From Poriferisodalis sp965208555 (GTDB taxonomy: Bacteria; Actinomycetota; Acidimicrobiia; Acidimicrobiales; Poriferisodalaceae), in NCBI RefSeq assembly GCF_965208555.1, contig NZ_OZ242342.1, positions 186,001-250,000 on the forward strand: DNA of 64,000 nucleotides, given 5' to 3'. The notes below the pieces were generated by a model that worked only from the letters and a program-made list of their open reading frames with translations, did no database searches and was not told the origin of the DNA. Shown here piece after piece: positions 41,608 to 50,499 of the stretch (positions are counted from its first letter, which is position 1; each line of letters opens with the position of its first letter). Made by a program: the position numbers and the translations under genes.

Positions 41608-42738
41608 TCAGGTTCGACCGACGAGCAACGTGAGCTGCCCCGTCTTCTGCTGCTTGCCTGTCTGCAGCACCCGCCCCGTCGGCACTGATGTGAGCTCGAC
41701 GGCGCCGTCGTCGAAGCCGGCACTGACCGACTCTGCCACGAGGTCCATGTCGCGCATCGGGCCCCAGAACGGCTCGTGGTTGTAGTAGGTGTCCCAGTCG
41801 ATCATCGCCTGGGTGACGGGGTCGACCCCGGCGTACCCGGCGAAGTCGGCGTGCACCATGAGCCCGCCAGGGGCCAGCAGCCGGCGGCACTCGGCCAGGG
41901 CCCTGCGCAGCGCTGCCGGCGACATCTCGTGGATCACAATGTGCGACACGATCAGATCGAAATGGCCGTCGGGAAAATCGGTGCACTCAGCATTCTGCTG
42001 GGAGAAGTGCACGGCCCGTCCGAGCGACTCGGCCCTCGCGTGGGCGTACCGCAGCACCGGCGCGCCCAGGTCAATGGCGTGGACCTCGGCGTCGGGAAAC
42101 GCGTCCACATAGGGCAGCGTCGAATTGCCGGAGGTGCAGCCCATGTCGAGAATCCGGCGGGGCGAGAACTCGGGGTACGAGACCGCCAGGAAGTTCTTGC
42201 AGACGGACTGCCCGTAGTCGTCGTTGAGGGCGCCCATCTGGCCCATGGCGTACACGTAGACGCCCCGGTCGAATAGCGCCCCCACCGACACGTCGTCGTC
42301 CATGTACTCGCCCCTGTAGCCGCCTGGCATCGCATGGATGTCGACCTCAGCGTTGTACCAGGGGATCTCCAGATCGGGGTCGAGGCGCAACGACCCGAGC
42401 CCCGCTTCGGCTGCGCGGGCACGCTCGGCAAGCTCGGGGGCTTGGCGGCTGATGGCATCGCTGACCGAGCTCCACAGCAGATGCTGGCTGGATCGGCGCA
42501 CCGAGCTCCACAGCCGGTAGTAGGTGTCGGAGCTGAGCGCTTCGCGGACTTCGTGACGGTCGGCGGGCTCTGCGCCGTGATCGTCGACCCACTGTCCGCG
42601 GACCCGCCGGTCGTAGATCTCTCGCACGCCGGGGCTGACCCGGGTTGCGATGTGCGACTTCAGCGCCTGGACGAAGCTCTCCCGGGCGGTCTCGTCGTGC
42701 GTCTCGGCGGGCAGAAGCGGATGTGTTTGCTGGCTCAT
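41608..42738 (-). CDS. Class I SAM-dependent methyltransferase
   Basis: A 376-residue protein. An N-terminal helical domain of about 180 residues precedes the Rossmann methyltransferase core: motif I ILDMGCTSGNST (near residue 190), the acid strand VHAIDLGAPVLRYA, motif II/III FPDGHFDLIVSHIVIHEM and the C-terminal LAPGGLMVHADFAG. The helical extension with YYRLWSSVRR resembles methyltransferases acting on small molecules such as ubiquinone-like or polyketide substrates. It follows the small hypothetical protein by 15 bases. Acceptor unknown. Confidence 0.9.
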   Translation of the reverse strand: MSQQTHPLLPAETHDETARESFVQALKSHIATRVSPGVREIYDRRVRGQWVDDHGAEPADRHEVREALSSDTYYRLWSSVRRSSQHLLWSSVSDAISRQAPELAERARAAEAGLGSLRLDPDLEIPWYNAEVDIHAMPGGYRGEYMDDDVSVGALFDRGVYVYAMGQMGALNDDYGQSVCKNFLAVSYPEFSPRRILDMGCTSGNSTLPYVDAFPDAEVHAIDLGAPVLRYAHARAESLGRAVHFSQQNAECTDFPDGHFDLIVSHIVIHEMSPAALRRALAECRRLLAPGGLMVHADFAGYAGVDPVTQAMIDWDTYYNHEPFWGPMRDMDLVAESVSAGFDDGAVELTSVPTGRVLQTGKQQKTGQLTLLVGRT

Positions 42739-42753
42739 CTGGCTGTTTCCCCT

Positions 42754-43146
42754 CTAGAGCTCTGCGAAGGCCCGATCGACGACCCCGAGATAGCGGTCCT
42801 CTGTGTCGCCGGCCAGCGCCTCCTCGCGCATCTCCTCGAACACGCGGTACACGCGCCCGGCAAATGCTGCTGCATCCGCAGCACGGGCGGCCGTCTCGTC
42901 GGCATCGGGCCGGTACGACTCGATCGCAGCGGCGGCATCGATGCCGGCGTGCGCCAGCACGGCTTCCAGCGTGGACTGCCGCTCACGCAGCGCCCAAACC
43001 TCAGCCGCGAGCGCCGTCACGATGGCCAGAACGGCATCGGTCGCACCGTCATCGTCGAAGAACGTCGGCCTCGCACCGCGCGCCGTGGTCGGGAAGCTCC
43101 GTCCCTCCACCGGCTGGGCCTGCGGCGCTGTGGGCTCGCCCATCAC
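42754..43146 (-). CDS. Hypothetical protein in cupin/methyltransferase operon
   Basis: A 130-residue, Ala-rich, mostly helical protein with no recognised domain. It overlaps the upstream cupin stop by ATGA and precedes the methyltransferase by 15 bases, so it is a real, co-translated gene. The N-terminal 30 residues are low-complexity; the remainder predicts a small helical bundle containing a VWALRERQSTLEAVLAHAG segment. No signal peptide or membrane helix is seen. It may be an accessory subunit of the methyltransferase; function unknown. Confidence 0.7.
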   Translation of the reverse strand: MMGEPTAPQAQPVEGRSFPTTARGARPTFFDDDGATDAVLAIVTALAAEVWALRERQSTLEAVLAHAGIDAAAAIESYRPDADETAARAADAAAFAGRVYRVFEEMREEALAGDTEDRYLGVVDRAFAEL

Positions 43147-43598
43147 ACCAGCTTTCCAGAATCTTCGCCGACCCGTCGTCCTTCAGCGAACACGTCAAGA
43201 ATCCAGGTGGTGGCTGGCGAATAGACATCGATGAAGACAGCCGGCTCGTCGCCGAGGACCACGCCGCCGTGGGGCACACCGCCCGGCGCATACCAGCCAT
43301 CGCCGGGCCCGATTTCGCGGGTCTCCTCGCCCACTGTCAGGCGCATGCGGCCGGACAGCAGCAGGCTGAACTGTTCGTGGGGGTGGCTGTGCATCTCGTA
43401 GATCGCACCCGGCTCGTAGACGGCGCGGATCATGTGCATGTGCTCGCCGGTCAGGATCTGCGCCTCGACCTGTTCGGAGTCCCAGCGAGTCGTGCCGAGT
43501 TCATCCCAGCCGAAGATGCGCCGCTCGGTGACCTGTGCACCGTGCTCATTGATCTTGGGCTCATTGACATCGGGCCCGCCGTCGTGCGATTCCCCCAT
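43143..43598 (-). CDS. Cupin-domain protein
   Basis: A 151-residue single-domain cupin. Motif 1 is EMHSHPHEQFSLLLSGRM with two His and a Gln, and motif 2 is GDGWYAPGGVPHGG with a further His. The typical metal site is thus H-x-H-x3-Q...H. Start ATG 43598 is chosen, because further upstream codons overlap the TetR gene on the other strand. It starts a four-gene minus-strand group (cupin, small protein, methyltransferase, DUF1330-like). Such cupins are isomerases, dioxygenases or ligand sensors; substrate unknown. Confidence 0.85.
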   Translation of the reverse strand: MGESHDGGPDVNEPKINEHGAQVTERRIFGWDELGTTRWDSEQVEAQILTGEHMHMIRAVYEPGAIYEMHSHPHEQFSLLLSGRMRLTVGEETREIGPGDGWYAPGGVPHGGVVLGDEPAVFIDVYSPATTWILDVFAEGRRVGEDSGKLV

Positions 43599-43669
43599 CG
43601 CGCACCGCCGTTCCGACCCCGGCAACGCTGCCTGCCGGCCGTCTCGGAGCCGAACATACACTCGCTTGG

Positions 43670-44236
43670 GTGCCCGGCTCACAGACCCGCCAGCAGCTGC
43701 TCGAAGCTGCCTTGGCGGTGATGGCCCGCAGCGGGCTCGAGGGATTGACCATGCGCGGAGTGGCCGACGAGGCCAATGCGGCCCTCGGCTCCATCCAGTA
43801 CCACTTCGACGACAAGGACGACCTCGTCAACGGCGCCTTCCAGCTCCTGGTCGACCGCATGGTCGAGGTGTCGCTGTTTGCCGTGAGCGATGTCGACGAC
43901 CCCGACGCCCGAGTCACCGCGTTCATCCGAGCGGCGTTCTCGCCCGAGATCATGGACTCGGACTTCCTGCCGCTGCGCCTGACGTTGTGGGCCGCTGCGC
44001 CGTCGCGCCCCGACATCGCGGCGATCAACGAGGCGCTGCACCAGCACTACCTCGAACGGCTGAGTGCGCTGATCGCCGGGGCTCGCCCGTCGATGAGCGA
44101 GGATGAGGTTGACTGCCGGGCCACAGACGTCATGATCACCGAGAACGGCATGTGGCTGAGGTGGGTCATCTCGCCCGATCGCGACGAACTCAACCGCTGC
44201 ATCGAGCACTGCATCACCCTCGCCCTCGGCGACTGA
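43670..44236 (+). CDS. TetR-family transcriptional regulator
   Basis: A 188-residue TetR regulator. The HTH lies at residues 5-50 (LTMRGVADEANAALGSIQYHF). Start GTG 43670 gives MPGSQTRQQLLEAAL, the usual TetR N-terminus. It is divergent from the cupin operon and is followed by a promoter with a perfect 7+7-bp palindrome in front of the hydroxylase at 44316, the most likely operator. Ligand probably lipid- or steroid-like given the neighbours; this is inference. Confidence 0.93.
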   Translation: MPGSQTRQQLLEAALAVMARSGLEGLTMRGVADEANAALGSIQYHFDDKDDLVNGAFQLLVDRMVEVSLFAVSDVDDPDARVTAFIRAAFSPEIMDSDFLPLRLTLWAAAPSRPDIAAINEALHQHYLERLSALIAGARPSMSEDEVDCRATDVMITENGMWLRWVISPDRDELNRCIEHCITLALGD

Positions 44237-44274
44237 ACGCACCGCAGACGACAGGTCAGCGTGGACGGGCAGCC

Positions 44275-44303
44275 TTGACTGTTTTGGACATCTGTCCAAT
44301 ACT
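44275..44303 (+). promoter_or_regulatory. Promoter with palindromic TetR-type operator ahead of the hydroxylase gene
   Basis: TTGACT (44275-44280) and AATACT (44298-44303) are separated by 17 bases. The inverted repeat TTGGACA-TC-TGTCCAA (44284-44299) fills the spacer and touches the -10 box, as in repressor-controlled promoters. The start codon at 44316 is 12 bases after the -10 box, so the leader is very short. The TetR product at 43670 is the probable ligand-responsive repressor. Confidence 0.7.
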
Positions 44304-44315
44304 GACGACTGTCGC

Positions 44316-45281
44316 ATGATGTGGAACTACACACCCGAACTGCCCTTGCGCTCAGCGCCGTTCCTGCACTGGCCTCCGCGGCCGGCTGCCATAACGAAGC
44401 ACCTCATGCGCACGTGGCTGCCGCTGCGGTCCCGCTTTTTCATGCTGGCGGTGACGCTCGGGGTCTGGGCGTGGTTCATGCCGTCGCCAGAGCGCACGAA
44501 GAGCTTCGCCTTCGGTTGGATCTTCGAGATCTGGCTGCGCAATCTGGTCTTGGTGACGCTCGTCGCCGGCGGGCTCCATGTCTGGTTCTACGTCCTGCGG
44601 CACCAGGGCGCCGGCCTGCGCTATGACGCCCGGCCGTTCGGCCGAAACCGACGCGTGTTCCTGTTCGGGAACCAAGTGCGCGAGAACATGTTCCTCACCC
44701 TGGTGCCGGCCGTAGTCATCTGGACGGGGTTCGAGTCGCTGATCCTGTGGGCGTACGCCAACGGGCACGCACGCCTCATCTCCTTTGACGCCAACCCCGT
44801 CTGGTTCGTGGCGTTCCTGGTGATCATCCCCTGGTGGTCGATTTTGTACTTCTCGGCCCATCATCGGCTGCTGCACGTCGGCCCCGCCTACCGTCACGTC
44901 CACTCGTGGCACCACCGAAACACCAACGTCAGTCCGTGGTCAGGGCTGTCGATGCACCCCGCCGAGCATCTCGTGCTGTTCTCCGACGTGGTGCTGCTGT
45001 TCCTGTTGCCGTCGCACCCGCTGCACCTGTATTTCATGATGATGCACCACGGTCTCGGGGCACCCCTGTCTCACACCGGCTACGACGCCCTTCTGCTGGG
45101 CCCTCGGACCGGTCGTCAGGCCAGGTTCGAGCTGGGCGACTTCCACCACCAGATCCATCACCGGTTCATCGAATGCAACTATGGCGGTTACGAGTCGCCG
45201 CTCGATGAGATGATCGGTGCCTGGCACGATGGAACACCCGAAGGCGCTGCCGTACTGACTCACCGGTCTCGATGTTCGTGA
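44316..45281 (+). CDS. Membrane fatty-acid hydroxylase/sterol-desaturase family protein
   Basis: A 321-residue integral membrane protein with four or more hydrophobic helices (about residues 38-55, 75-95, 122-145, 163-185). Histidine clusters HHRLLH, HSWHHRN and FHHQIHH correspond to the di-iron box pattern of the fatty-acid hydroxylase/sterol C5-desaturase family. The enzyme would hydroxylate or desaturate a membrane lipid, using electrons from a ferredoxin or NADH chain. The reading frame overlaps the following sulfotransferase-type gene by 10 bases. A lipid hydroxyl produced here could be the acceptor for that sulfotransferase, an attractive but unproven link. Confidence 0.92.
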   Translation: MMWNYTPELPLRSAPFLHWPPRPAAITKHLMRTWLPLRSRFFMLAVTLGVWAWFMPSPERTKSFAFGWIFEIWLRNLVLVTLVAGGLHVWFYVLRHQGAGLRYDARPFGRNRRVFLFGNQVRENMFLTLVPAVVIWTGFESLILWAYANGHARLISFDANPVWFVAFLVIIPWWSILYFSAHHRLLHVGPAYRHVHSWHHRNTNVSPWSGLSMHPAEHLVLFSDVVLLFLLPSHPLHLYFMMMHHGLGAPLSHTGYDALLLGPRTGRQARFELGDFHHQIHHRFIECNYGGYESPLDEMIGAWHDGTPEGAAVLTHRSRCS

Positions 45282-46021
45282 CGCTGTGGGCGACGCCCCG
45301 CTCAGTGTCCACCGCATTCGAATGGATGATGCGCCAGCGAGGCGATTTCGAGTGCTTCCACGAGCCCTGGAACGAGCTCTACTACTACGGCGAGGACCGC
45401 CGATCGCAGCGAGACGCGCACGTCTCGGCGCGACCGGGTCACACCTACGCCGCGTTCTGGAGTGAGATCACCGCGCTGGCCGGGCAGGGCAACGTGTTCA
45501 TCAAGGACTTCGCCTATTCGGTCGAGCACGATCTCGACGAGGCCAAGCTCGCAGCGATGACCAACACGTTCCTGATCCGCGAGCCGAGACGGGTGATCCA
45601 AGGCCTAGGTCATCACTGGCCTGACTGCACGTGGGAAGAGGTCGGGTTCGAGTCGCTGCACCGGCTGTTCGGCCGGATTGCAGACCGTGACGGTGCTCCC
45701 CCGCCGGTCATCGACGCCGCCGACCTGACCGGCGATCCCGACGGAACTATCCGGGCCTTCTGCGCAGCAGTGGGTATCGAGTTCATTGCCGAGGCGCTGT
45801 CGTGGGAATCGGGCGAACGCACTGAGGTGAGCTGGTACGGCGAGGGCACTGGCCCGTGGCACGACAACCTGCGCCGAAGCACCGGCATCGCGCCGCCGCG
45901 CACCGAGTACCCGCCGCTCGCCGAGACGCCGCGCCTGAATGAGATGTACGAACGCAGCCTGCCGCTCTACGACGCCATGGCGGCCCACCGGCTCCGGCCG
46001 GCGCCGCAGCAGAACCACTGA
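45272..46021 (+). CDS. Sulfotransferase-like protein
   Basis: A 249-residue protein of the P-loop-like sulfotransferase fold. The 5'-phosphosulfate loop is ATPRSVSTAFE near residues 7-17, with a conserved CFHEPW just after, and LIREPRRVIQGL corresponds to the 3'-phosphate segment with the Arg. This subfamily is a sulfotransferase relative seen in bacteria, often lacking firm activity data. The start overlaps the hydroxylase end. It lies upstream of a second, larger sulfotransferase and of the PAPS-synthesis genes, supporting a sulfation role. Confidence 0.8.
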   Translation: MFVTLWATPRSVSTAFEWMMRQRGDFECFHEPWNELYYYGEDRRSQRDAHVSARPGHTYAAFWSEITALAGQGNVFIKDFAYSVEHDLDEAKLAAMTNTFLIREPRRVIQGLGHHWPDCTWEEVGFESLHRLFGRIADRDGAPPPVIDAADLTGDPDGTIRAFCAAVGIEFIAEALSWESGERTEVSWYGEGTGPWHDNLRRSTGIAPPRTEYPPLAETPRLNEMYERSLPLYDAMAAHRLRPAPQQNH

Positions 46022-46060
46022 GCGTTGCCGTCGGCCCGCTCCAGTCAGTAGACGTACGCC

Positions 46061-47257
46061 ATGCGAAGGTTCGTCATCGGTCTGCTCGCGGGGATTCGGG
46101 GCATCTCTGGGTGGGTGTGGAAGCTCCGGGGCAAGTCGCCCGACGACGTGGCTGACCAGCGGATCACCAGCGGGCAGTCGTGGGACGAGTTCTGCGATTC
46201 GCTCAAGGCGGCGGGGGCTGCACTGCAATTTCCCGGAACGCCGCGGAATGCGTTCGACCAAGCCGAGGGTTACCGGTACCTGAGCCGCATCGCCCGAGCA
46301 GGCCTGATGGCCTTCGTCGAGCACGCCGACCCGAAGGCGCCGGTGCTGCACCGTGTAGTCGGCGAGACCACCAAGATGGGCGCAGACAACCCCGACAACT
46401 TCTACCTGACGGCCAGGCTGGACGGGAACTACGAGTACAGGATCACCGGCCGCCGCAACGACATCGCCTACCTGAGCTTCGGCACCCAGGCCGGCCACTA
46501 CGGCCAAGGCGGCGGCCTGCCCCCCACCGGCTACCTCGAATCCGACGACATCGACATGGACGCGGACGGGCACTTCGAATTGGTGCTCAGCAGCACGCCG
46601 CACGAGGGCAACTGGCTGCCGATGACTGCTGAGACAGGCGTGCTCGTGGTGCGCCAGACCTACGGCGACCGCAACGCCGAGACTCCTGCCGAGCTCACCA
46701 TCGAGCGCATCAACTGCGCTCCCGTCGAGGCTCGTGCGTCCCATCTGACGGCGAAGGCGCTCGATGACGGGCTCCGCAACGCCGGCTCGCTGGTGATGGG
46801 AGCGCCCCTGCTGTTCGCGAAATGGGCGCGCGACTTCCAGAAACACACCAACGAGCTGCCCCGGTTCGACCCGGACGTGTCACTCGCGGCCGGCGGGGAC
46901 CCCAACATCGCCTACTACCACAGCCACTGGGCGCTCGAGCCTGACGAAGCGCTGGTGATCGAGGCCACGCCGCCCGACTGCGAGCTCTGGAACTTCCAGC
47001 TCAACAACTACTGGATGGAGTCGCTGGACTACCGCCACTACACCATCCACACCAACAATCACCTCGCCAGCTACGAGGCCGACGGCTCTGTGCGGATAGT
47101 GGTAGCCCACGCCGATCCCGGCCTGCCGAACTGGATCGACACCGCAGGGCACACTTCGGGAACGATGTGCTTCCGCTGGGTACGTGCCGCCGAGCACCCC
47201 CAGCCTGGCTGCCGGGTGGTCAAGCACGCCAGCCTTGCGGGACTGCACCGTGGCTGA
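46061..47257 (+). CDS. DUF1214-type protein
   Basis: A 398-residue protein with the DUF1214/DUF1254-like beta-rich core: NFYLTARLDGNYEYRITG, HFELVLSS, PMTAETGVLVVRQTYGD, and the C-terminal NYWMESLDYRHYTIHTNNH. The N-terminal 20 residues are weakly hydrophobic but do not form a classical signal. Proteins of this family often accompany sulfotransferases or steroid-associated genes in actinobacteria, but no activity is established. It is 39 bases downstream of the sulfotransferase-like gene and 24 bases upstream of the sulfotransferase-SDR fusion. Function unknown. Confidence 0.85.
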   Translation: MRRFVIGLLAGIRGISGWVWKLRGKSPDDVADQRITSGQSWDEFCDSLKAAGAALQFPGTPRNAFDQAEGYRYLSRIARAGLMAFVEHADPKAPVLHRVVGETTKMGADNPDNFYLTARLDGNYEYRITGRRNDIAYLSFGTQAGHYGQGGGLPPTGYLESDDIDMDADGHFELVLSSTPHEGNWLPMTAETGVLVVRQTYGDRNAETPAELTIERINCAPVEARASHLTAKALDDGLRNAGSLVMGAPLLFAKWARDFQKHTNELPRFDPDVSLAAGGDPNIAYYHSHWALEPDEALVIEATPPDCELWNFQLNNYWMESLDYRHYTIHTNNHLASYEADGSVRIVVAHADPGLPNWIDTAGHTSGTMCFRWVRAAEHPQPGCRVVKHASLAGLHRG

Positions 47258-47281
47258 TCCCGCAGGCACTGGAGCGGCGCG

Positions 47282-49579
47282 GTGACCTCGACCGACTACG
47301 AGCACCCCTTCCGCCCCGCCCCGGTCAGGCTCCTCAACCGGCTCGGCCGGGCCGGTTCGAATCTTGGTCTGTCTGACCGCTTGGACGCTGAGGCGCTGCG
47401 TGAGGCTGCGCGCCGCAAGACCGGCCTCAGCGACTTCGGCGACGACGGTCACGCCGAGGCGCTGGAGGTGCTGGTCACCTCGATCAACGCCGAAGCCCGC
47501 CTGAGCGCGACCGGCCGCCTGATTCAGCGGTCCCGCCTCACCGGGGCGCTGACGCAGCGGCTGCGGATCGAAGAGCTGCTGCAGCGACATCCCGAGATCG
47601 CCGACATCGACCTTGGCAACATCATCGTGATCACTGGCCTGCAGCGCACCGGCACCACCCTGCTGCATCGGCTGCTGATCTCCCATCCGGACTTCCGCGG
47701 CCTCTCCGGCGCCGAGGCCCTGATGCCGGTGCCGGGCGCCCCAGACAGCGACCGCGCCGAACGGGCACGCAAGCGGCAGGCGGTGCTCGCTCAGAGGTCG
47801 ATTTCGTACCTGGCGCCCGAGTTCATGGCCATCCACCCGATCGGCCATGACGAGCCAGAGGAAGACGTCCTGCTGCTGGACCTGTGCTTCATGAGCCAGT
47901 CGGCCGAGGCGACGATGCATGTGCCGACCTACGCCCGCTGGCTGGAATCCCAGGACCAGACCCCGGCGTACGAGTATCTCCGGCGGGTGCTGCAGGTGCT
48001 GTCGTGGCAGCGGCCCGGCGGTAGGTGGGTGCTCAAGACCCCGCACCACCTCGAGCATCTCGACGTGCTCCTGCGCGTGTTCGAGGGCGCCACTGTTGTG
48101 CAGACCCATCGAGATCCGCGCATCGCGCTCGCCTCGTTCTGCAGCATGGTCGCCCACGGGCGCGGCATGTTCAGCGATCAGGTCGGTCCGGCCGAGATCG
48201 GCCGCCACTGGTGTGCCAAGACGCACCGGATGGTGGAGCGGGCGACGGCAGTTCGAGCCGAGTCCCCGCCCGAACAGTTCATCGACGTGTCGTACTACGA
48301 CCTCATGGCCGACCCGATCGCCGAGGTCCGGCGCATCTGCGAGCACGCAGGAATCCCCTTCGACGAACGCGCATCGGGGGCGACCACGCAGTACCTGGAG
48401 GCGAACCCGAAGAACCGCTTCGGCAGGCACGACTACCGGCTCGAGGACTTCGGCTTGACCGACGACACGGTCGACGAGACGTTCGCGGCCTACCGCGAGG
48501 CCTACGCAATCCCCATTGAGAGCGACCAGGGCCGCTCCGCCGAGCAGCGTGACGACGTGCAGCCTGTAGCCGAGGAGCAGCCGGAACGTGGGCTCGGAGA
48601 CAGCGGCTTCGTCGGAGCCTTGGTGACCGCCGTCCGCGACCTGCGCAACCCGAAGGCCCCCGATGTCGAACCGGTCCCCGACGACGTTCGGATCGACGGC
48701 AAGACGTGCCTGGTGACCGGTGCCAACAGCGGGCTGGGCAGGGCTGCCGCCGTCGAGCTCGCCCGGCGTGGCGGCAGGATGATCCTGGCGTGCCGCCCGG
48801 GTCACGACACAATCTGCGACGAGATCAAGCGGGAGTCCGGCTCGGAAAGCGTCGAGCTGGTCGAGGTGGACATCGCCGATCTCCGGTCGGTTCATCGCTG
48901 CTGCGATGAGCTGCGTGACCGCGGCGCCCGCCTCGACATCGCACTCATGAACGCCGGCCTCATGACCCCTGTCGCGAGGCAGTCTCCGCAGGGCTATGAC
49001 ACCATGCTCGCCGTCCATTTCCTGGCGAACCGCGTCATGATCGACCGTTGGTTGGCCGACGGCGTGATCGACCCGTCGCGGGCCGGCGGCGACACCCCGA
49101 GGATCGTGTTCGTCTCCTCAGAAGCGCACCGCTCCAGCGCTGACCTCGACATCGAGCGTCTCGGCGCCTTCACCCCGTACGGCATGAAGGACGCCATGCG
49201 GCACTACGGCCTGAGCAAGCTGGCGCTCTGCACGTACGCCACCGAGCTGTCACGCCGCCTCAATCCCGGCGACGGCGTAGAGGTCGCCGTGCACTCGCTG
49301 TGCCCGGGCGGCGTCGCAACGAACATCGCCCGCGAGGCCCCGCCGATGCTGAAGCCGATCGTCGATCCGGTGCTGCGACGGCTGTTCCGGTCGCCTGCGG
49401 ATGCCATCGACCCGGTCATCTACCTCTGCTGCGCTCCCGAGGCCGGCGGCTCCACCGGTCTCTACCTGCACCTGATGCACCGCAAGCAGGTATCCGAACG
49501 CGCATCGGACCCAGCGAATGGCACCAAGCTGTGGGACGCGAGCCAAGTCCTCCTCGAGGAGTCGCGAGGTATCCGATGA
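47282..49579 (+). CDS. Sulfotransferase-SDR fusion protein
   Basis: A 765-residue protein with two domains. Residues about 100-400 form a PAPS-dependent sulfotransferase: the 5'-phosphosulfate loop is ITGLQRTGTTLLHRLL near 117-132, and the 3'-phosphate segment contains THRDPR. After a 60-residue linker, residues 470-765 are a short-chain dehydrogenase with TGANSGLG (about 479-486) and catalytic YGLSK (about 641-645), close to the retinol-dehydrogenase-like SDRs. The start is GTG 47282. The stop overlaps cysD (ATGA), which couples it to PAPS synthesis. I infer that one chain oxidises or reduces an alcohol and adds sulfate to it. Both catalytic domains look intact; the frame has no internal start that would separate them. 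Confidence 0.88.
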   Translation: MTSTDYEHPFRPAPVRLLNRLGRAGSNLGLSDRLDAEALREAARRKTGLSDFGDDGHAEALEVLVTSINAEARLSATGRLIQRSRLTGALTQRLRIEELLQRHPEIADIDLGNIIVITGLQRTGTTLLHRLLISHPDFRGLSGAEALMPVPGAPDSDRAERARKRQAVLAQRSISYLAPEFMAIHPIGHDEPEEDVLLLDLCFMSQSAEATMHVPTYARWLESQDQTPAYEYLRRVLQVLSWQRPGGRWVLKTPHHLEHLDVLLRVFEGATVVQTHRDPRIALASFCSMVAHGRGMFSDQVGPAEIGRHWCAKTHRMVERATAVRAESPPEQFIDVSYYDLMADPIAEVRRICEHAGIPFDERASGATTQYLEANPKNRFGRHDYRLEDFGLTDDTVDETFAAYREAYAIPIESDQGRSAEQRDDVQPVAEEQPERGLGDSGFVGALVTAVRDLRNPKAPDVEPVPDDVRIDGKTCLVTGANSGLGRAAAVELARRGGRMILACRPGHDTICDEIKRESGSESVELVEVDIADLRSVHRCCDELRDRGARLDIALMNAGLMTPVARQSPQGYDTMLAVHFLANRVMIDRWLADGVIDPSRAGGDTPRIVFVSSEAHRSSADLDIERLGAFTPYGMKDAMRHYGLSKLALCTYATELSRRLNPGDGVEVAVHSLCPGGVATNIAREAPPMLKPIVDPVLRRLFRSPADAIDPVIYLCCAPEAGGSTGLYLHLMHRKQVSERASDPANGTKLWDASQVLLEESRGIR

Positions 49580-50499
49580 GCCCAACCCTGCCGGCGGAGC
49601 TGCGGTTGACCCATCTGGAGCAGCTGGAGGCCGAGGCGATCCACATCATGCGCGAGGTGGTTGCCCAATGCGAGCGGCCCGTCATGCTCTACTCGATCGG
49701 CAAGGACTCCTCGGTGCTGCTGCACCTGGCCCGCAAGGCGTTCTTCCCCGGCCGCATCCCGTTCCCGCTCCTGCATGTGGACACGACGTGGAAGTTTCGG
49801 GAGATGATCTCATTCCGGCAGCGGATGGCCGCCGAGATCGGCTTCGAGCTGATCGTCCACACCAACGCCGACGGGGTCGCCCAAGGCATCAACCCGTTCG
49901 ACCACGGCTCGAAGAACTACACCGACATCATGAAGACCCAGGCCTTGCGGCAGGCGCTGGACGCGGGCGGGTTCGACGCAGCGTTCGGGGGCGCCCGGCG
50001 CGACGAGGAGAAATCACGGGCCAAGGAGCGGGTCTTCAGCTTCCGTGACGCCCACCATCGCTGGGATCCGAAGAATCAGCGGCCCGAGCTGTGGAACCTC
50101 TACAACGGCCGGGTCAACAAGGGCGAGTCCATCCGGGTGTTCCCGATGAGCAACTGGACCGAACTCGACGTGTGGCAGTACATCCACCTCGAGAACATCC
50201 CCATCGTGCCGCTGTACTTCGCCGCCGAGCGGCCCGTGGTGGAGCGCGAGGGCGTGCTGATCATGGTGGACGACGACCGGTTCGTGTTCGAGGAGGGCGA
50301 GACGGTCGAGCAGCGGTTGGTCCGGTTCCGCACGCTGGGCTGCTACCCGCTGTCGGGTGCGATCGAGTCGGCCGCCACCACGCTGCCGGAGATCATCGGC
50401 GAGATGCTGGCCGCCACCCGTTCTGAGCGGGAAGGCCGGGTGATCGACTTCGACCAGTCGGGCTCCATGGAGCAGAAGAAGCGCGAGGGCTACTTCTGA
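49576..50499 (+). CDS. cysD: Sulfate adenylyltransferase subunit 2
   Basis: A 307-residue ATP sulfurylase small subunit of the PP-loop type. YSIGKDSSV is the pyrophosphatase loop near residue 40. Conserved further on are LLHVDTTWKFREM, FGGARRDEEKSRAKER and WTELDVWQYI, with the C-terminal GYF end. With CysN it makes adenosine-5'-phosphosulfate from ATP and sulfate. ATG 49576 overlaps the fusion gene stop. It is followed directly by cysNC, whose ATG shares the last base of its stop. Confidence 0.96.
   Translation: MSPTLPAELRLTHLEQLEAEAIHIMREVVAQCERPVMLYSIGKDSSVLLHLARKAFFPGRIPFPLLHVDTTWKFREMISFRQRMAAEIGFELIVHTNADGVAQGINPFDHGSKNYTDIMKTQALRQALDAGGFDAAFGGARRDEEKSRAKERVFSFRDAHHRWDPKNQRPELWNLYNGRVNKGESIRVFPMSNWTELDVWQYIHLENIPIVPLYFAAERPVVEREGVLIMVDDDRFVFEEGETVEQRLVRFRTLGCYPLSGAIESAATTLPEIIGEMLAATRSEREGRVIDFDQSGSMEQKKREGYF

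Noticed and set aside
47355..47375. GGTTCGAATC resembling a tRNA T-loop
   Set aside because: It is inside the sulfotransferase-SDR coding region and no acceptor, D or anticodon arms can be drawn.
46880..49018. Long antisense open frame (712 codons) opposite the sulfotransferase fusion
   Set aside because: High-GC coding DNA leaves open frames on the opposite strand; the fusion protein on the plus strand has clear motifs while this one has none.
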